Positions 14,051 through 21,230 are shown, counted from the stretch's first letter. The stretch: DNA of 21,252 nucleotides from Flammeovirgaceae bacterium UBA2338 (GCA_002344795.1 DDUM01000058.1:1-21252); one strand, 5' to 3'. Notes: generated from the letters alone by a model not told the origin. Made by a program: numbers and translations.

Positions 14051-16801
14051 ATGCGAAATTATATTACCCCAATTACCTGCTTTGCGCTTATGCTTGGCGG
14101 TATTTCATTGTTTGCTCAGCAGATTGATGAAGAATACAATAAAAAAATTAGGGAATACACCACAGATACCCGGTTTTTACCTGAATCTGTACTTAATCTG
14201 GTGGATGACCCTAACGTACCTTCTCCATTAAAACATTTTGGTACAATCATAGGCGCGCCTGGTGTAATGCATACCACTACCGAAATCTATGGCTACTATG
14301 CAGCTTTGGCGAAAGCGTCCCCTAAAGTTTCCATGCAGCAGGTAGGCACCACGGAAGAGGGAAGAGCGATACAACTGGTGGTGATAGCGAATGAAAATGA
14401 CATGAAGCGGATTGATCACTATCGCAGTCAATTGGCGTTGCTGGCCGACCCGCGCAAGCTGGAAGGCAAAGACGTAGAGGCGGTGATTGCAGATAGCAAA
14501 CCCATCTACTACCTCAATGCCGGACTGCATTCTCCTGAAATGGGTTCTCCTGAGATGATGATGGAGTTGACCTATCGACTGGCGACCAGCAACAGCAAAG
14601 AAATTAAGGAGATCATGGACAACGTGATCGTCATTGTGAACCCGGCCTCAGAAGCAGATGGTCGCGATAAGCAAGTAGACTGGTACCACCGCTATTCTAA
14701 ATACCATGATGACTATGAAGATGGCTTTAGGTTTTCACCTCCTTACTGGGGAAAATATGTTTACCACGATAACAACCGCGATGGCTTGCAGATCTCTCAA
14801 GAGCTTACCAAAGCCATTTACAAAATCTATTACGACTGGCACCCTACAGTAATGCACGACCTGCATGAGTCCGTGCCGCTTATCTATATGTCTACCGGTA
14901 CGGGACCTTACAATGAGACCATCGATCCGATACTAGTAGGAGAGTGGCAGGTAATGGCCAACCACGATGTAACCGCGTTGGCTTCTCAAGGATTGCCAGG
15001 AGCATTTACATGGGCATTTTACGATGGATGGTATCCCGGTTATGTGTTCTGGATTGCCAACAATCACAATGCGATCGGTCGTTTTTATGAAACGTTTGGT
15101 AACGCAGGTGCGAATACGTACGTGCGCGACTTATCGAAATCAAGTTTTGCCGGAGATCCTGTTACCAGCAGAGAATGGTATCGTCCAGACCCGGCTACGG
15201 AAAAAGTAAATTGGTCGGCAAGGAACAATGTGAACTACATGCAAGCCGGTGTGATTGCGGCATTGGGCTACACCGCTACCAATGCCAACCTGCTGTTGCG
15301 CAACTATTATAAAAAAGGAGTAAACAACATTACCCGAGGGAAGGAAGGCACTCCTCGTGCTTATGTGATTCCAAAAGAACAGCGCGATCCCAACATGGCT
15401 GCCCATTTGGTGAATCAGTTGCTGAAGCAGGACATTGAAGTACATCAATCAGGGTCGGGTGATTATGTAGTAAAGTTGGATCAGCCGTACAGAAACCTGG
15501 CCGTGTCTTTGTTGTCCAAACAGGACTACCCTAAGGATGCAAAATTCCCTCCTTACGATGACATCGCCTGGACACTCGGCTACCTTTATGGGGTGGATGT
15601 GAAGGAAGAAGACAAGGTGAACTACACCGATCTGAAAATGGTGACAGGTGAAGTAAAGTACGAGGGTAAAATAAATGGCAATGGAGGAACATACGTGCTG
15701 AATTACAAAGCACAAAACGCTGTGCTTCCTGCCATGTACTGGATCAAATCACAAAACAAGAAAGCTAAACTCAGTGTGTTGGATGCAAGTGCATCAGTAG
15801 GAGGCACGACTATGGAGGCTGGAGCTGTAGTGTTTTCAGGTATCACTGCCGATCAAGCGAAGAAGATAGGCACTCAGTTTGGACTGGATCTTACGGCAGT
15901 GAGCGCAGCGCCTACCGTAAAACAACACGAGGTAACTTTACCACGAGTGGCGATTTACCATAGCTGGTTCAATACCCAAGACGAGGGTTGGTCGCGATAT
16001 ACATTTGACACATTCGGAATTCCTTATACCTCTATCGATAAAGACGACCTGAAAGCCGGAGCGTTGAACAGTAAGTTTGATGTGATCCTGGTACCCCGCA
16101 TGCGTGGCGATGCCAGTGATTTTGTTAACGGTGTGGATAAGAAGTGGGGACCATTGCCTTACACCAAAACAAAAGAGTTTCCTTCGCATGGTTTTCCTGA
16201 TGCTACCGATGACATGACAGGAGGTCCCGGGTTTGAAGGCGTGAGTCATTTGCGTCAGTTTGTAGATGGTGGAGGCGTGGTCATAACGCTGGATAACTCT
16301 TCTAAAATGCTGGTGGACGCGGGCGTTATTCCTGGATTAAATTCCTACAATGCATCTGGATTATTCCATCCGGGCTCTGTTGTGCAAGCCAAAAAGAAAG
16401 GCGATAGTAAAGTGACTTACGGATATCCTGAAGTGTTCCCGATCTTCAAAGGGATTGCACCATTGTTCCAAACACCAAAGCACAGTCGTAATATGATGGT
16501 GTTGCAGTACGGCACCAAACCATTGAAAGATGACATTGAGTACACCGGACCTATCATGGGTTTGCCAGACAGGAAAGTGGAGACACCGAGTGAGGATAAA
16601 AACGAAAAATCAGGACCTTATGTATTGTCAGGTATGGTGAGAAACGAACAAACCATTATTGGACATGGTTCGGTCTTCAACGTGCCGGTAGGCAAAGGAA
16701 CAGCAGTAGTATTTACCTTCGATCCATTGCACCGTTATCTTAATTTGAGTGATTCACCCATGGTGTGGAATGTGTTGATCAACTGGAATAATTTGAAATA
16801 G
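14051..16801 (+). CDS. Secreted M14-type zinc metallopeptidase, paralogue A
   Basis: The chosen start gives 916 residues with a signal peptide (MRNYITPITCFALMLGGISL, cleavage near FAQ-Q24); an in-frame ATG at 13922 would add 43 residues that hide it. The M14 carboxypeptidase domain shows zinc ligands H160 and E163 (GLHSPEMGSPE), third ligand probably H272 (DLHES), NNRDG at 241-245 and candidate catalytic E347 in RFYETFGNAGA. From about residue 628 (LPRVAIYHSWFNTQDEGW) there is a Rossmann-like, class I glutamine-amidotransferase-like C-terminal domain with no evident nucleophile motif. The family removes C-terminal residues or acts on peptidoglycan or glycoprotein peptides; the substrate is unknown. 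A close paralogue lies 1.1 kb downstream. A strong terminator follows. Confidence 0.9.
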   Translation: MRNYITPITCFALMLGGISLFAQQIDEEYNKKIREYTTDTRFLPESVLNLVDDPNVPSPLKHFGTIIGAPGVMHTTTEIYGYYAALAKASPKVSMQQVGTTEEGRAIQLVVIANENDMKRIDHYRSQLALLADPRKLEGKDVEAVIADSKPIYYLNAGLHSPEMGSPEMMMELTYRLATSNSKEIKEIMDNVIVIVNPASEADGRDKQVDWYHRYSKYHDDYEDGFRFSPPYWGKYVYHDNNRDGLQISQELTKAIYKIYYDWHPTVMHDLHESVPLIYMSTGTGPYNETIDPILVGEWQVMANHDVTALASQGLPGAFTWAFYDGWYPGYVFWIANNHNAIGRFYETFGNAGANTYVRDLSKSSFAGDPVTSREWYRPDPATEKVNWSARNNVNYMQAGVIAALGYTATNANLLLRNYYKKGVNNITRGKEGTPRAYVIPKEQRDPNMAAHLVNQLLKQDIEVHQSGSGDYVVKLDQPYRNLAVSLLSKQDYPKDAKFPPYDDIAWTLGYLYGVDVKEEDKVNYTDLKMVTGEVKYEGKINGNGGTYVLNYKAQNAVLPAMYWIKSQNKKAKLSVLDASASVGGTTMEAGAVVFSGITADQAKKIGTQFGLDLTAVSAAPTVKQHEVTLPRVAIYHSWFNTQDEGWSRYTFDTFGIPYTSIDKDDLKAGALNSKFDVILVPRMRGDASDFVNGVDKKWGPLPYTKTKEFPSHGFPDATDDMTGGPGFEGVSHLRQFVDGGGVVITLDNSSKMLVDAGVIPGLNSYNASGLFHPGSVVQAKKKGDSKVTYGYPEVFPIFKGIAPLFQTPKHSRNMMVLQYGTKPLKDDIEYTGPIMGLPDRKVETPSEDKNEKSGPYVLSGMVRNEQTIIGHGSVFNVPVGKGTAVVFTFDPLHRYLNLSDSPMVWNVLINWNNLK

Positions 16802-16831
16802 AAGTGAGAATCTGAGAAGTAAGAAGTAAGA

Positions 16832-16890
16832 AAAAGAGGAACCAGTGTGGAATGCTTGTAGCATCCGCATTGGTTCCTCTTTTAATTTTA
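16832..16890 (+). terminator. Intrinsic terminator of the first M14 gene
   Basis: AAAAGAGGAACCA (16832-16844) pairs perfectly with TGGTTCCTCTTTT (16871-16883). The inner part adds ATGC-TTGTA-GCAT as a loop stem, and the T-run continues into TTTAATTTT. It begins 31 bases after the stop codon. Confidence 0.85.
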
Positions 16891-16901
16891 AATGTTGAAG
16901 A

Positions 16902-16922
16902 GCACGGAAGTAACTTCCGCGC
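16902..16922. repeat. REP-like palindrome, cluster copy 1
   Basis: GCACGGAAGTAACTTCCGCGC, followed by TAGAGAAAGAATA. The same tail follows the copy after the transposase (17785), so these two share orientation and flank. Confidence 0.8.
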
Positions 16923-16946
16923 TAGAGAAAGAATATTAGGCTTATT

Positions 16947-16981
16947 GAGTAGGGGCACGGAAGTAACTTCCGTGCCTACTC
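16947..16981. repeat. REP-like palindrome, cluster copy 2 (perfect hairpin)
   Basis: The core at 16954-16976 has 11-base arms (GGCACGGAAGT and its complement) around one central A, a perfect palindrome. Flanking GAGTA and TACTC extend the stem past a two-base bulge. It follows a stretch resembling the transposase 3' end. Confidence 0.85.
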
Positions 16982-17003
16982 CGTTCTACCCATTATTAGT
17001 TCT

Positions 17004-17031
17004 ACACTGGCGCGGAAGTTACTTCCGTGCC
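17004..17031. repeat. REP-like palindrome, cluster copy 3
   Basis: ACACTGGCGC, then GGAAGTTACTTCC, then GTGCC, in the opposite orientation to copy 1. Identical over 28 bases to the copy just before the transposase (17154-17181), which suggests recent spread or conversion. Confidence 0.85.
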
Positions 17032-17037
17032 TACTCC

Positions 17038-17056
17038 GGGAAGTTACTTCCATGCC
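17038..17056. repeat. REP-like palindrome, cluster copy 4 (partial)
   Basis: GGGAAGTTACTTCCATGCC, only 6 bases after copy 3. It is followed by TTTCTCTACGC, close to the complement of the GCGCTAGAGAAAG tail of copy 1, so it belongs to the inverted orientation with one arm eroded. Confidence 0.7.
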
Positions 17057-17090
17057 TTTCTCTACGCTATTATATTATAAGGTAATCCTG

Positions 17091-17151
17091 CTTATCTTTA
17101 GATATACCTTAGGCTACTTAGGAATGAGTGAGAAATATAAAGTATCTGATC
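17091..17151 (+). pseudogene. Vestige of a second RAYT gene: promoter region and first nine codons
   Basis: Bases 17124-17151 (ATG onward) repeat the first 28 bases of the transposase gene with two differences, both at synonymous third positions (AGT/AGC, GAG/GAA). The element CTTATCTTTAG stands 33 bases before the ATG in both copies. Homology stops abruptly after GATC, and CTACACTGG of a REP-like palindrome begins at once. So this is the 5' stub of a diverged sister copy, truncated at the palindrome. Confidence 0.75.
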
Positions 17152-17153
17152 CT

Positions 17154-17181
17154 ACACTGGCGCGGAAGTTACTTCCGTGCC
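17154..17181. repeat. REP-like palindrome immediately upstream of the RAYT gene
   Basis: The same 28 bases as copy 3. It lies 45 bases before the transposase start and is inverted relative to the copy after its stop (17784-17804), so the gene is bracketed by an inverted pair. Confidence 0.85.
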
Positions 17182-17193
17182 TGACGGGAATAT

Positions 17194-17204
17194 CTTATCT
17201 TTAG
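17194..17204 (+). promoter_or_regulatory. Candidate -7 element of the RAYT gene
   Basis: TATCTTTA at 17196-17203 differs by one base from the Bacteroidota -7 consensus TAnnTTTG and would place transcription start about 17 bases before the ATG. No TTTG is visible at the -33 position. The same sequence stands at the same distance in the upstream vestige. Confidence 0.35.
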
Positions 17205-17226
17205 GTATCCTTGATGCCATCCATCT

Positions 17227-17781
17227 ATGAGCGAAAAATATAAAGTATCTGATCAGGATAGGTTGTACTTCATAACTTTTGCAGTTGTTTACTGGGTAGA
17301 TGTATTTTCCAGACAACTATACCGAGACATTATTATAGATAGCCTTAAGTTTTGTCAAAAAGAGAAAGGACTTATAGTGGCAGGTTGGTGTTTAATGAGC
17401 AACCACATCCATTTAATTATTGGAAGGGAGGGGGAGAATAATATTGAATCTATTGTTAGAGATTTTAAGAAATACACTTCAGTTCATATTTGCAAAGCAA
17501 TTGAGAGCAACTATAGAGAGACCAGAAGGGATTGGATGCTTGACTTATTCCGGAAGGCCGCATTGGAGAGTAGTAAACATCAAAAGTATATGTTCTGGCA
17601 AAATCAATATCATCCAATTGAATTGGATACCAATGAAATGCTGGATCAGAAATTAGAGTATGTCCATGATAACCCCGTTCGGGCCGGGATAGTAGATCGT
17701 CAGGAAGATTATGTGTATAGCAGCGCCAGGGATTATTGTACAAAAGAGAAGGGATTAATTGATATTAGATTTATTGAGTAG
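17227..17781 (+). CDS. REP-associated tyrosine transposase (RAYT, IS200/IS605 Y1 family)
   Basis: The 184-residue product is a complete Y1-transposase-like HUH nuclease. It has RLYFITFAVVYW near the N-terminus, GWCLMSNHIHLII with the HUH pair H60 and H62, DFKKYTS at 79-85, FWQNQYHPIEL at 123-133 and the RAYT-typical C-terminal YVHDNPVRAGIV (145-156) followed by YSSARDY. Candidate catalytic tyrosines are Y83 and Y145; I cannot decide without alignment. RAYTs bind and cut REP hairpins as single strands and are usually single-copy, domesticated enzymes. Here palindromes bracket the gene in inverted orientation and the stop TAG lies just before the downstream one. Fragments of another copy lie upstream. 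It sits between two paralogous M14 genes. It appears intact. Confidence 0.92.
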   Translation: MSEKYKVSDQDRLYFITFAVVYWVDVFSRQLYRDIIIDSLKFCQKEKGLIVAGWCLMSNHIHLIIGREGENNIESIVRDFKKYTSVHICKAIESNYRETRRDWMLDLFRKAALESSKHQKYMFWQNQYHPIELDTNEMLDQKLEYVHDNPVRAGIVDRQEDYVYSSARDYCTKEKGLIDIRFIE

Positions 17782-17783
17782 GG

Positions 17784-17804
17784 GGCACGGAAGTAACTTC
17801 GCGC
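17784..17804. repeat. REP-like palindrome immediately downstream of the RAYT gene
   Basis: GGCACGGAAGTAACTTC-GCGC begins two bases after the stop codon. One C of the core is missing, which weakens the hairpin. The tail TAGAGAAGAATAA matches that of cluster copy 1. Confidence 0.8.
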
Positions 17805-17839
17805 TAGAGAAGAATAACAGACAGCATCCAGTCCAACGC

Positions 17840-17865
17840 CCACAAACAAACTCAACCGCTTATCA
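17840..17865 (+). promoter_or_regulatory. Upstream block shared by both M14 genes (copy 2)
   Basis: A 26-base block beginning CCACAAACAAAC, 86 bases before the start at 17926. It matches 13961-13986 at 24 of 26 positions, at nearly the same distance from its gene. TATATTGG at 17898-17905 resembles a -7 element but has no partner at -33. Confidence 0.4.
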
Positions 17866-17925
17866 GTACTCTTAGGGTCCGCTTTAGAGGTAAATCTTAT
17901 ATTGGGGCCAAACAAACCGTTTCCG

Positions 17926-20700
17926 ATGCTAAAACATTACCTATTGTCCCTCTCCCTAGCGCTGATAGTGGGCAGCACTTCATTGATTGCCCAGCAAATC
18001 GATGAGGAATACAACAAAAAAATAAAAGAATACACGACCGACCCGCAGTTTCTTCCTGCATCGGTGCTCGATCTTCCCGATGATCCCAACGTACCCTCTC
18101 CGAGAAAACATTTCGGACAGATTATTGGGACGCCTGGCGTGATGCATCGTACAGCTGACATCTATGCTTATTATGAAGTATTGGCGAAAGCCTCTCCTTA
18201 TCTTAAAGTAGAAAAGTTGGGAACTACGGAAGAGGGCAGAGACATCAAGCTGGTGATTATTGGTAATGATGAATCGATGAAGCGCGTTGATCATTACAAA
18301 CAACAGATCGGTAAATTATCCGACCCAAGAAAAACATCAAAAGCAGAATCCGAAAAAATCATTGCCGACAGCAAACCCATCTACTACCTCAACGGTGGAC
18401 TGCACTCTACGGAAATGGGTTCTCCTGAGATGCTGATGGAATTGGCCTACAGGCTGATAACAAGCCAGCGCGAAGACGTTAAAAACATTCTTGATAATGT
18501 AATCGTTTTGATCAACCCTGCTTCAGAGCCTGACGGTCGCGACAAGCAGGTGGACTGGTACAACCGCTACACCAAAGGCAGAAAAGAATATGACGATGGT
18601 TTTCCCAGAGGAACACCTTACTGGGGTAAGTATGTATTCCACGACAACAACCGCGATGGTATACAGGTATCTCAGGAATTGAGCAAAGCCATCTTTAAGA
18701 TGTACTACGAGTGGCATCCAACTGTAATGCTCGACTTGCACGAGTCGGTGCCGTTGTTGTATATCTCTACCGGTACGGGGCCTTACAATGATTACATGGA
18801 TCCGATTACCATTAGCGAATGGCAGGTGATGGCCAATCACGACATCTCTACAATGGCAGCCCAGGGACTACCAGGCACATTTACATGGGCCTTCTTCGAT
18901 GGCTGGTGGCCAGGGTATGCCATGTGGGTAGCGAACAACCACAACAGCATTGGACGATTTTATGAAACATTTGGTAACGCAGGTGCCGACACGTACCTGC
19001 GCGATCTTTCCAAACAAAAATATGCAGGCGACCCTGCTACCAGCAGAGAATGGTACCGCCCTGCACCGCCTACCGAATTGGTGAACTGGTCGAGCCGTAA
19101 CAACACCAACTACATGCAGGCAGGTGTGCTGGCATCATTGACTTATGCTGCCGACAATGGTAAAATGTTGTTGCGCAATTTTTATCAAAAAGGGGTAAAC
19201 GCAGTTGAGAAAGGAAAGAACGATTCGCCTAAAGCGTTTGTCATAGCAAAAGAACAAAGAGATCCGGCCATGGTGGCGTATCTGGTTAATCAACTGAGAG
19301 TTCAGGGGATAGAGATACATGAAACTAAAGCTGGCAATAAACAAGGGGAGTATGTGATACTGATGGATCAGCCCTACCGCAACTTGGCCATTACACTATT
19401 GACCAAGCAGAACTATCCTAAAGAGGCAAAGTTTCCTCCTTATGATGATATCGCCTGGACGCTCGGTCTTACCTATGGTGTGGATGTGAAAGAGGAGGAG
19501 GAATTGAAATTTAGCGCAAGCGACCTGAAAATGGTGACTGCCGATGTAAAGTACAAAGGAGAGGTTGAAGGTAATGGTAGTACCTATGTGTTGAATTACA
19601 AAGCACAAAACACAGTGCTGCCTGCGATGTATTGGGCTAAGGCGCAAAACAAAAAGGCTACAGTGTCTGTATTGGACGAGCAGCAGATAATAGGTGGCGA
19701 TACATTGGGTGCCGGATCGGTGATCTTCAAAGGCATTACCAAAGACCAGGCAAGCAAGATAGGAACAGACTATGAACTGGACCTGAAAGCCATGGCGAGT
19801 GCTCCCGGTGGAAAGCAACATGAGGTAACCTTGCCCCGCGTGGCGATTTACCATAGCTGGTTCAGCACCCAGGACGAAGGCTGGTCGCGCTTTACGTTTG
19901 AGCAAAGAGGTATTCCTTATACGTCTATCGACAAAGACGACCTGAAAGCCGGAGACCTGAACAAAAAATTTGATGTGATCCTGGTGCCCCGCATGCGCGG
20001 ACAAGCCAGCGACTTCATTCACGGAGTAGATTCCAAGTGGGGTCCGATGCCGTTTACCAAAACTGCTGAATTCCCATCGCATGGTACGCCAGATGCTACC
20101 AACGACATGACCGGTGGCCCGGGATTGGATGGTATGAATAATTTGAAATTATTTGTAGATAATGGCGGGGTAGTAGTAACCCTCGACAACTCTACAAGAA
20201 TGGTAGCCGAGACCGGTATCGCCCGCGAGTTAGAGCCTTACAATGCACAGGGATTATTTCACCCCGGATCTATTGTAACGGTGAAGGCGCGCAAGCCCAA
20301 CAACCCGGTATTGTATGGCTACCCGGAGACTTTCCATGTGTTCAAAGGCAACGGTCCGCTTTATCAGGTAGATAAGATCAACCGCGATATGATGTTGATG
20401 CAGTACGGCACCAAGCCCTTGAAAGACGAGATTCCTTACACAGGCCCTGTCATGGGTATGCCCGACAGGAAGGTAGAGAAGGCAAAGAAGGAAGAAGGAA
20501 AGAAAGATACCCCTTATGTATTGTCTGGGATGGTGCGCAACGAGCAGACCATCATTGGGCATGGCGGTATCTTTAATGTACCTCAGGGCGCAGGCCGGGT
20601 GATCGCGTTTACGTTCGATCCACTGCACCGCTATATGAATCACCACGATGCACCGATGGTATGGAACATCCTGATTAACTGGAACCATATCGGTAATTGA
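17926..20700 (+). CDS. Secreted M14-type zinc metallopeptidase, paralogue B
   Basis: The 924-residue product starts at the ATG at 17926, which leads straight into a signal peptide (MLKHYLLSLSLALIV, cleavage near IAQ-Q); an in-frame TTG 24 bases upstream is less likely. It aligns without gaps to paralogue A through the catalytic core: H160 and E163 (here GLHSTE), H272 (DLHES) and candidate catalytic E347 (RFYETFGNAGA). The C-terminal glutamine-amidotransferase-like domain (from LPRVAIYHSWFSTQDEGW) is also shared. Small insertions occur near GNKQGEY, EEEELKFSAS and a Lys/Glu-rich KKEEGKKDTP. Tandem duplication with retained active-site residues in both copies suggests two working enzymes, perhaps with different targets. 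A terminator follows 21 bases after the stop. Confidence 0.9.
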   Translation: MLKHYLLSLSLALIVGSTSLIAQQIDEEYNKKIKEYTTDPQFLPASVLDLPDDPNVPSPRKHFGQIIGTPGVMHRTADIYAYYEVLAKASPYLKVEKLGTTEEGRDIKLVIIGNDESMKRVDHYKQQIGKLSDPRKTSKAESEKIIADSKPIYYLNGGLHSTEMGSPEMLMELAYRLITSQREDVKNILDNVIVLINPASEPDGRDKQVDWYNRYTKGRKEYDDGFPRGTPYWGKYVFHDNNRDGIQVSQELSKAIFKMYYEWHPTVMLDLHESVPLLYISTGTGPYNDYMDPITISEWQVMANHDISTMAAQGLPGTFTWAFFDGWWPGYAMWVANNHNSIGRFYETFGNAGADTYLRDLSKQKYAGDPATSREWYRPAPPTELVNWSSRNNTNYMQAGVLASLTYAADNGKMLLRNFYQKGVNAVEKGKNDSPKAFVIAKEQRDPAMVAYLVNQLRVQGIEIHETKAGNKQGEYVILMDQPYRNLAITLLTKQNYPKEAKFPPYDDIAWTLGLTYGVDVKEEEELKFSASDLKMVTADVKYKGEVEGNGSTYVLNYKAQNTVLPAMYWAKAQNKKATVSVLDEQQIIGGDTLGAGSVIFKGITKDQASKIGTDYELDLKAMASAPGGKQHEVTLPRVAIYHSWFSTQDEGWSRFTFEQRGIPYTSIDKDDLKAGDLNKKFDVILVPRMRGQASDFIHGVDSKWGPMPFTKTAEFPSHGTPDATNDMTGGPGLDGMNNLKLFVDNGGVVVTLDNSTRMVAETGIARELEPYNAQGLFHPGSIVTVKARKPNNPVLYGYPETFHVFKGNGPLYQVDKINRDMMLMQYGTKPLKDEIPYTGPVMGMPDRKVEKAKKEEGKKDTPYVLSGMVRNEQTIIGHGGIFNVPQGAGRVIAFTFDPLHRYMNHHDAPMVWNILINWNHIGN

Positions 20701-20721
20701 TTTTTATTTGGTTGAGTTGAG

Positions 20722-20748
20722 AAGGGCTTCCGAGAGGGAGCCTTTTTC
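20722..20748 (+). terminator. Intrinsic terminator of the second M14 gene
   Basis: AAGGGCTTCC (20722-20731), loop GAGA, GGGAGCCTTT (20736-20745). The stem is complete with two wobble pairs and runs into five T residues. Confidence 0.85.
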
Positions 20749-20759
20749 TATTGTGGGGA

Positions 20760-20780
20760 GGCACGGAAGTAACGCGCCAG
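20760..20780. repeat. REP-like palindrome, shortened copy
   Basis: GGCACGGAAGTAAC is followed directly by GCGCCAG. The TTCC half of the core is missing, so the left arm and the outer tail remain but the hairpin is lost. Confidence 0.65.
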
Positions 20781-20794
20781 TAGTAGTAGGCGGA

Positions 20795-20815
20795 GGCACG
20801 GAAGCAACGCTCCAG
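20795..20815. repeat. REP-like palindrome, second shortened copy
   Basis: GGCACGGAAGCAACGCTCCAG carries the same internal deletion as the copy 35 bases upstream, plus two substitutions. The shared deletion shows the two arose from one shortened ancestor. Confidence 0.6.
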
Positions 20816-20819
20816 TATA

Positions 20820-21152
20820 TTGGGAGTGCAGTTAACGGGTGTAAACCTTTCGGCAATGAAAGGTGGGGAGTAGTCAACAGGTCTGGAACTTTCGGAAATG
20901 AAAGGTAGGGAGCTGTCAACGGGTGTGAAACTTTTGGAAATAAAAGGTGGGGAGCTGTCAACAGGTGTGAAACTTTTGAAAATGAAAGGTAGGGAGCAGT
21001 CAACAGGTCTGGAACTTTTGGAAATGAAAGGTGGGGAGCAGTCAACAGGTGTGGAACTTTTGGAAATGAAAGGTGGGGAGCAGTCAACAGGTGTGAAACT
21101 TTTGGAGATGAAAGGTAGGGAGTAGTCAACAGGCGTGAAACTTTTGGAAATA
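20820..21152. repeat. 42-bp minisatellite, about eight units
   Basis: Full units start at 20862, 20904, 20946, 20988, 21030 and 21072, with a diverged unit before (from about 20820) and a 39-base unit at 21114. Each contains GGTRGGGAG, GTCAACRGGT, then AACTTTTGG and AAATGAAA; CTTT and AAAG within a unit can form a small hairpin. Variable columns fall on all three codon positions in both long open frames, and TAG interrupts the plus frame in the first and last full units, so coding is unlikely. There are no unique spacers between units. Confidence 0.9.
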
Positions 21153-21187
21153 GTAGTGAGGAAGGAGTCGGTGGGAGTGAGGAGACA

Positions 21188-21230
21188 GTTGGTTGCCAGT
21201 TGCCGGTTGCCAGTAATCGGTAATCGGTGT
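21188..21230. repeat. Short quasi-repeat GGTTGCCAGTT / AATCGGT
   Basis: GTTGCC occurs three times with variants (GGTTGCCAGTTGCCGGTTGCC), then TAATCGG twice. It has the same build as the spacer repeats at 7375 and 11688 but different words. Confidence 0.5.

Larger units (their letters stand above)
16802..17226. other. 425-base spacer with terminator, palindrome cluster and RAYT fragments
   Basis: The spacer between the first M14 gene and the transposase holds, in order: a short AAGTAAG-type repeat (16803-16830), an intrinsic terminator, four REP-like palindromes (16902-17056), a stretch matching the transposase 3' end (16930-16953), a fragment matching its 5' end with promoter region (17091-17151), a fifth palindrome (17154-17181), and the transposase promoter region. 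An open frame across 16852-17085 is an accident of the repeats. Confidence 0.7.

Noticed and set aside
16852..17085. 77-codon plus-strand open frame
   Set aside because: It begins inside the terminator stem and reads through four palindromes; no protein-like pattern.
17154..17804. Classical insertion sequence with terminal inverted repeats and target duplication
   Set aside because: The inverted palindromes are REP-like and also occur alone; no target-site duplication is visible, and HUH enzymes of this family do not use DDE-type ends.
20898..21125. 75-codon plus-strand frame of 14-residue repeats
   Set aside because: It is closed by TAG in the first and last full units and shows no third-position bias, so it is a by-product of the tandem array.
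20704..21129. 141-codon minus-strand open frame through the 42-bp array, rich in Pro, Leu and Ser
   Set aside because: It starts inside the last repeat unit and runs back over the terminator of the M14 gene. Variable columns are not concentrated at third codon positions, and the unit length alone explains the open frame.
20820..21152. CRISPR array
   Set aside because: Units follow each other directly with no unique spacers, and no cas-like gene is present.
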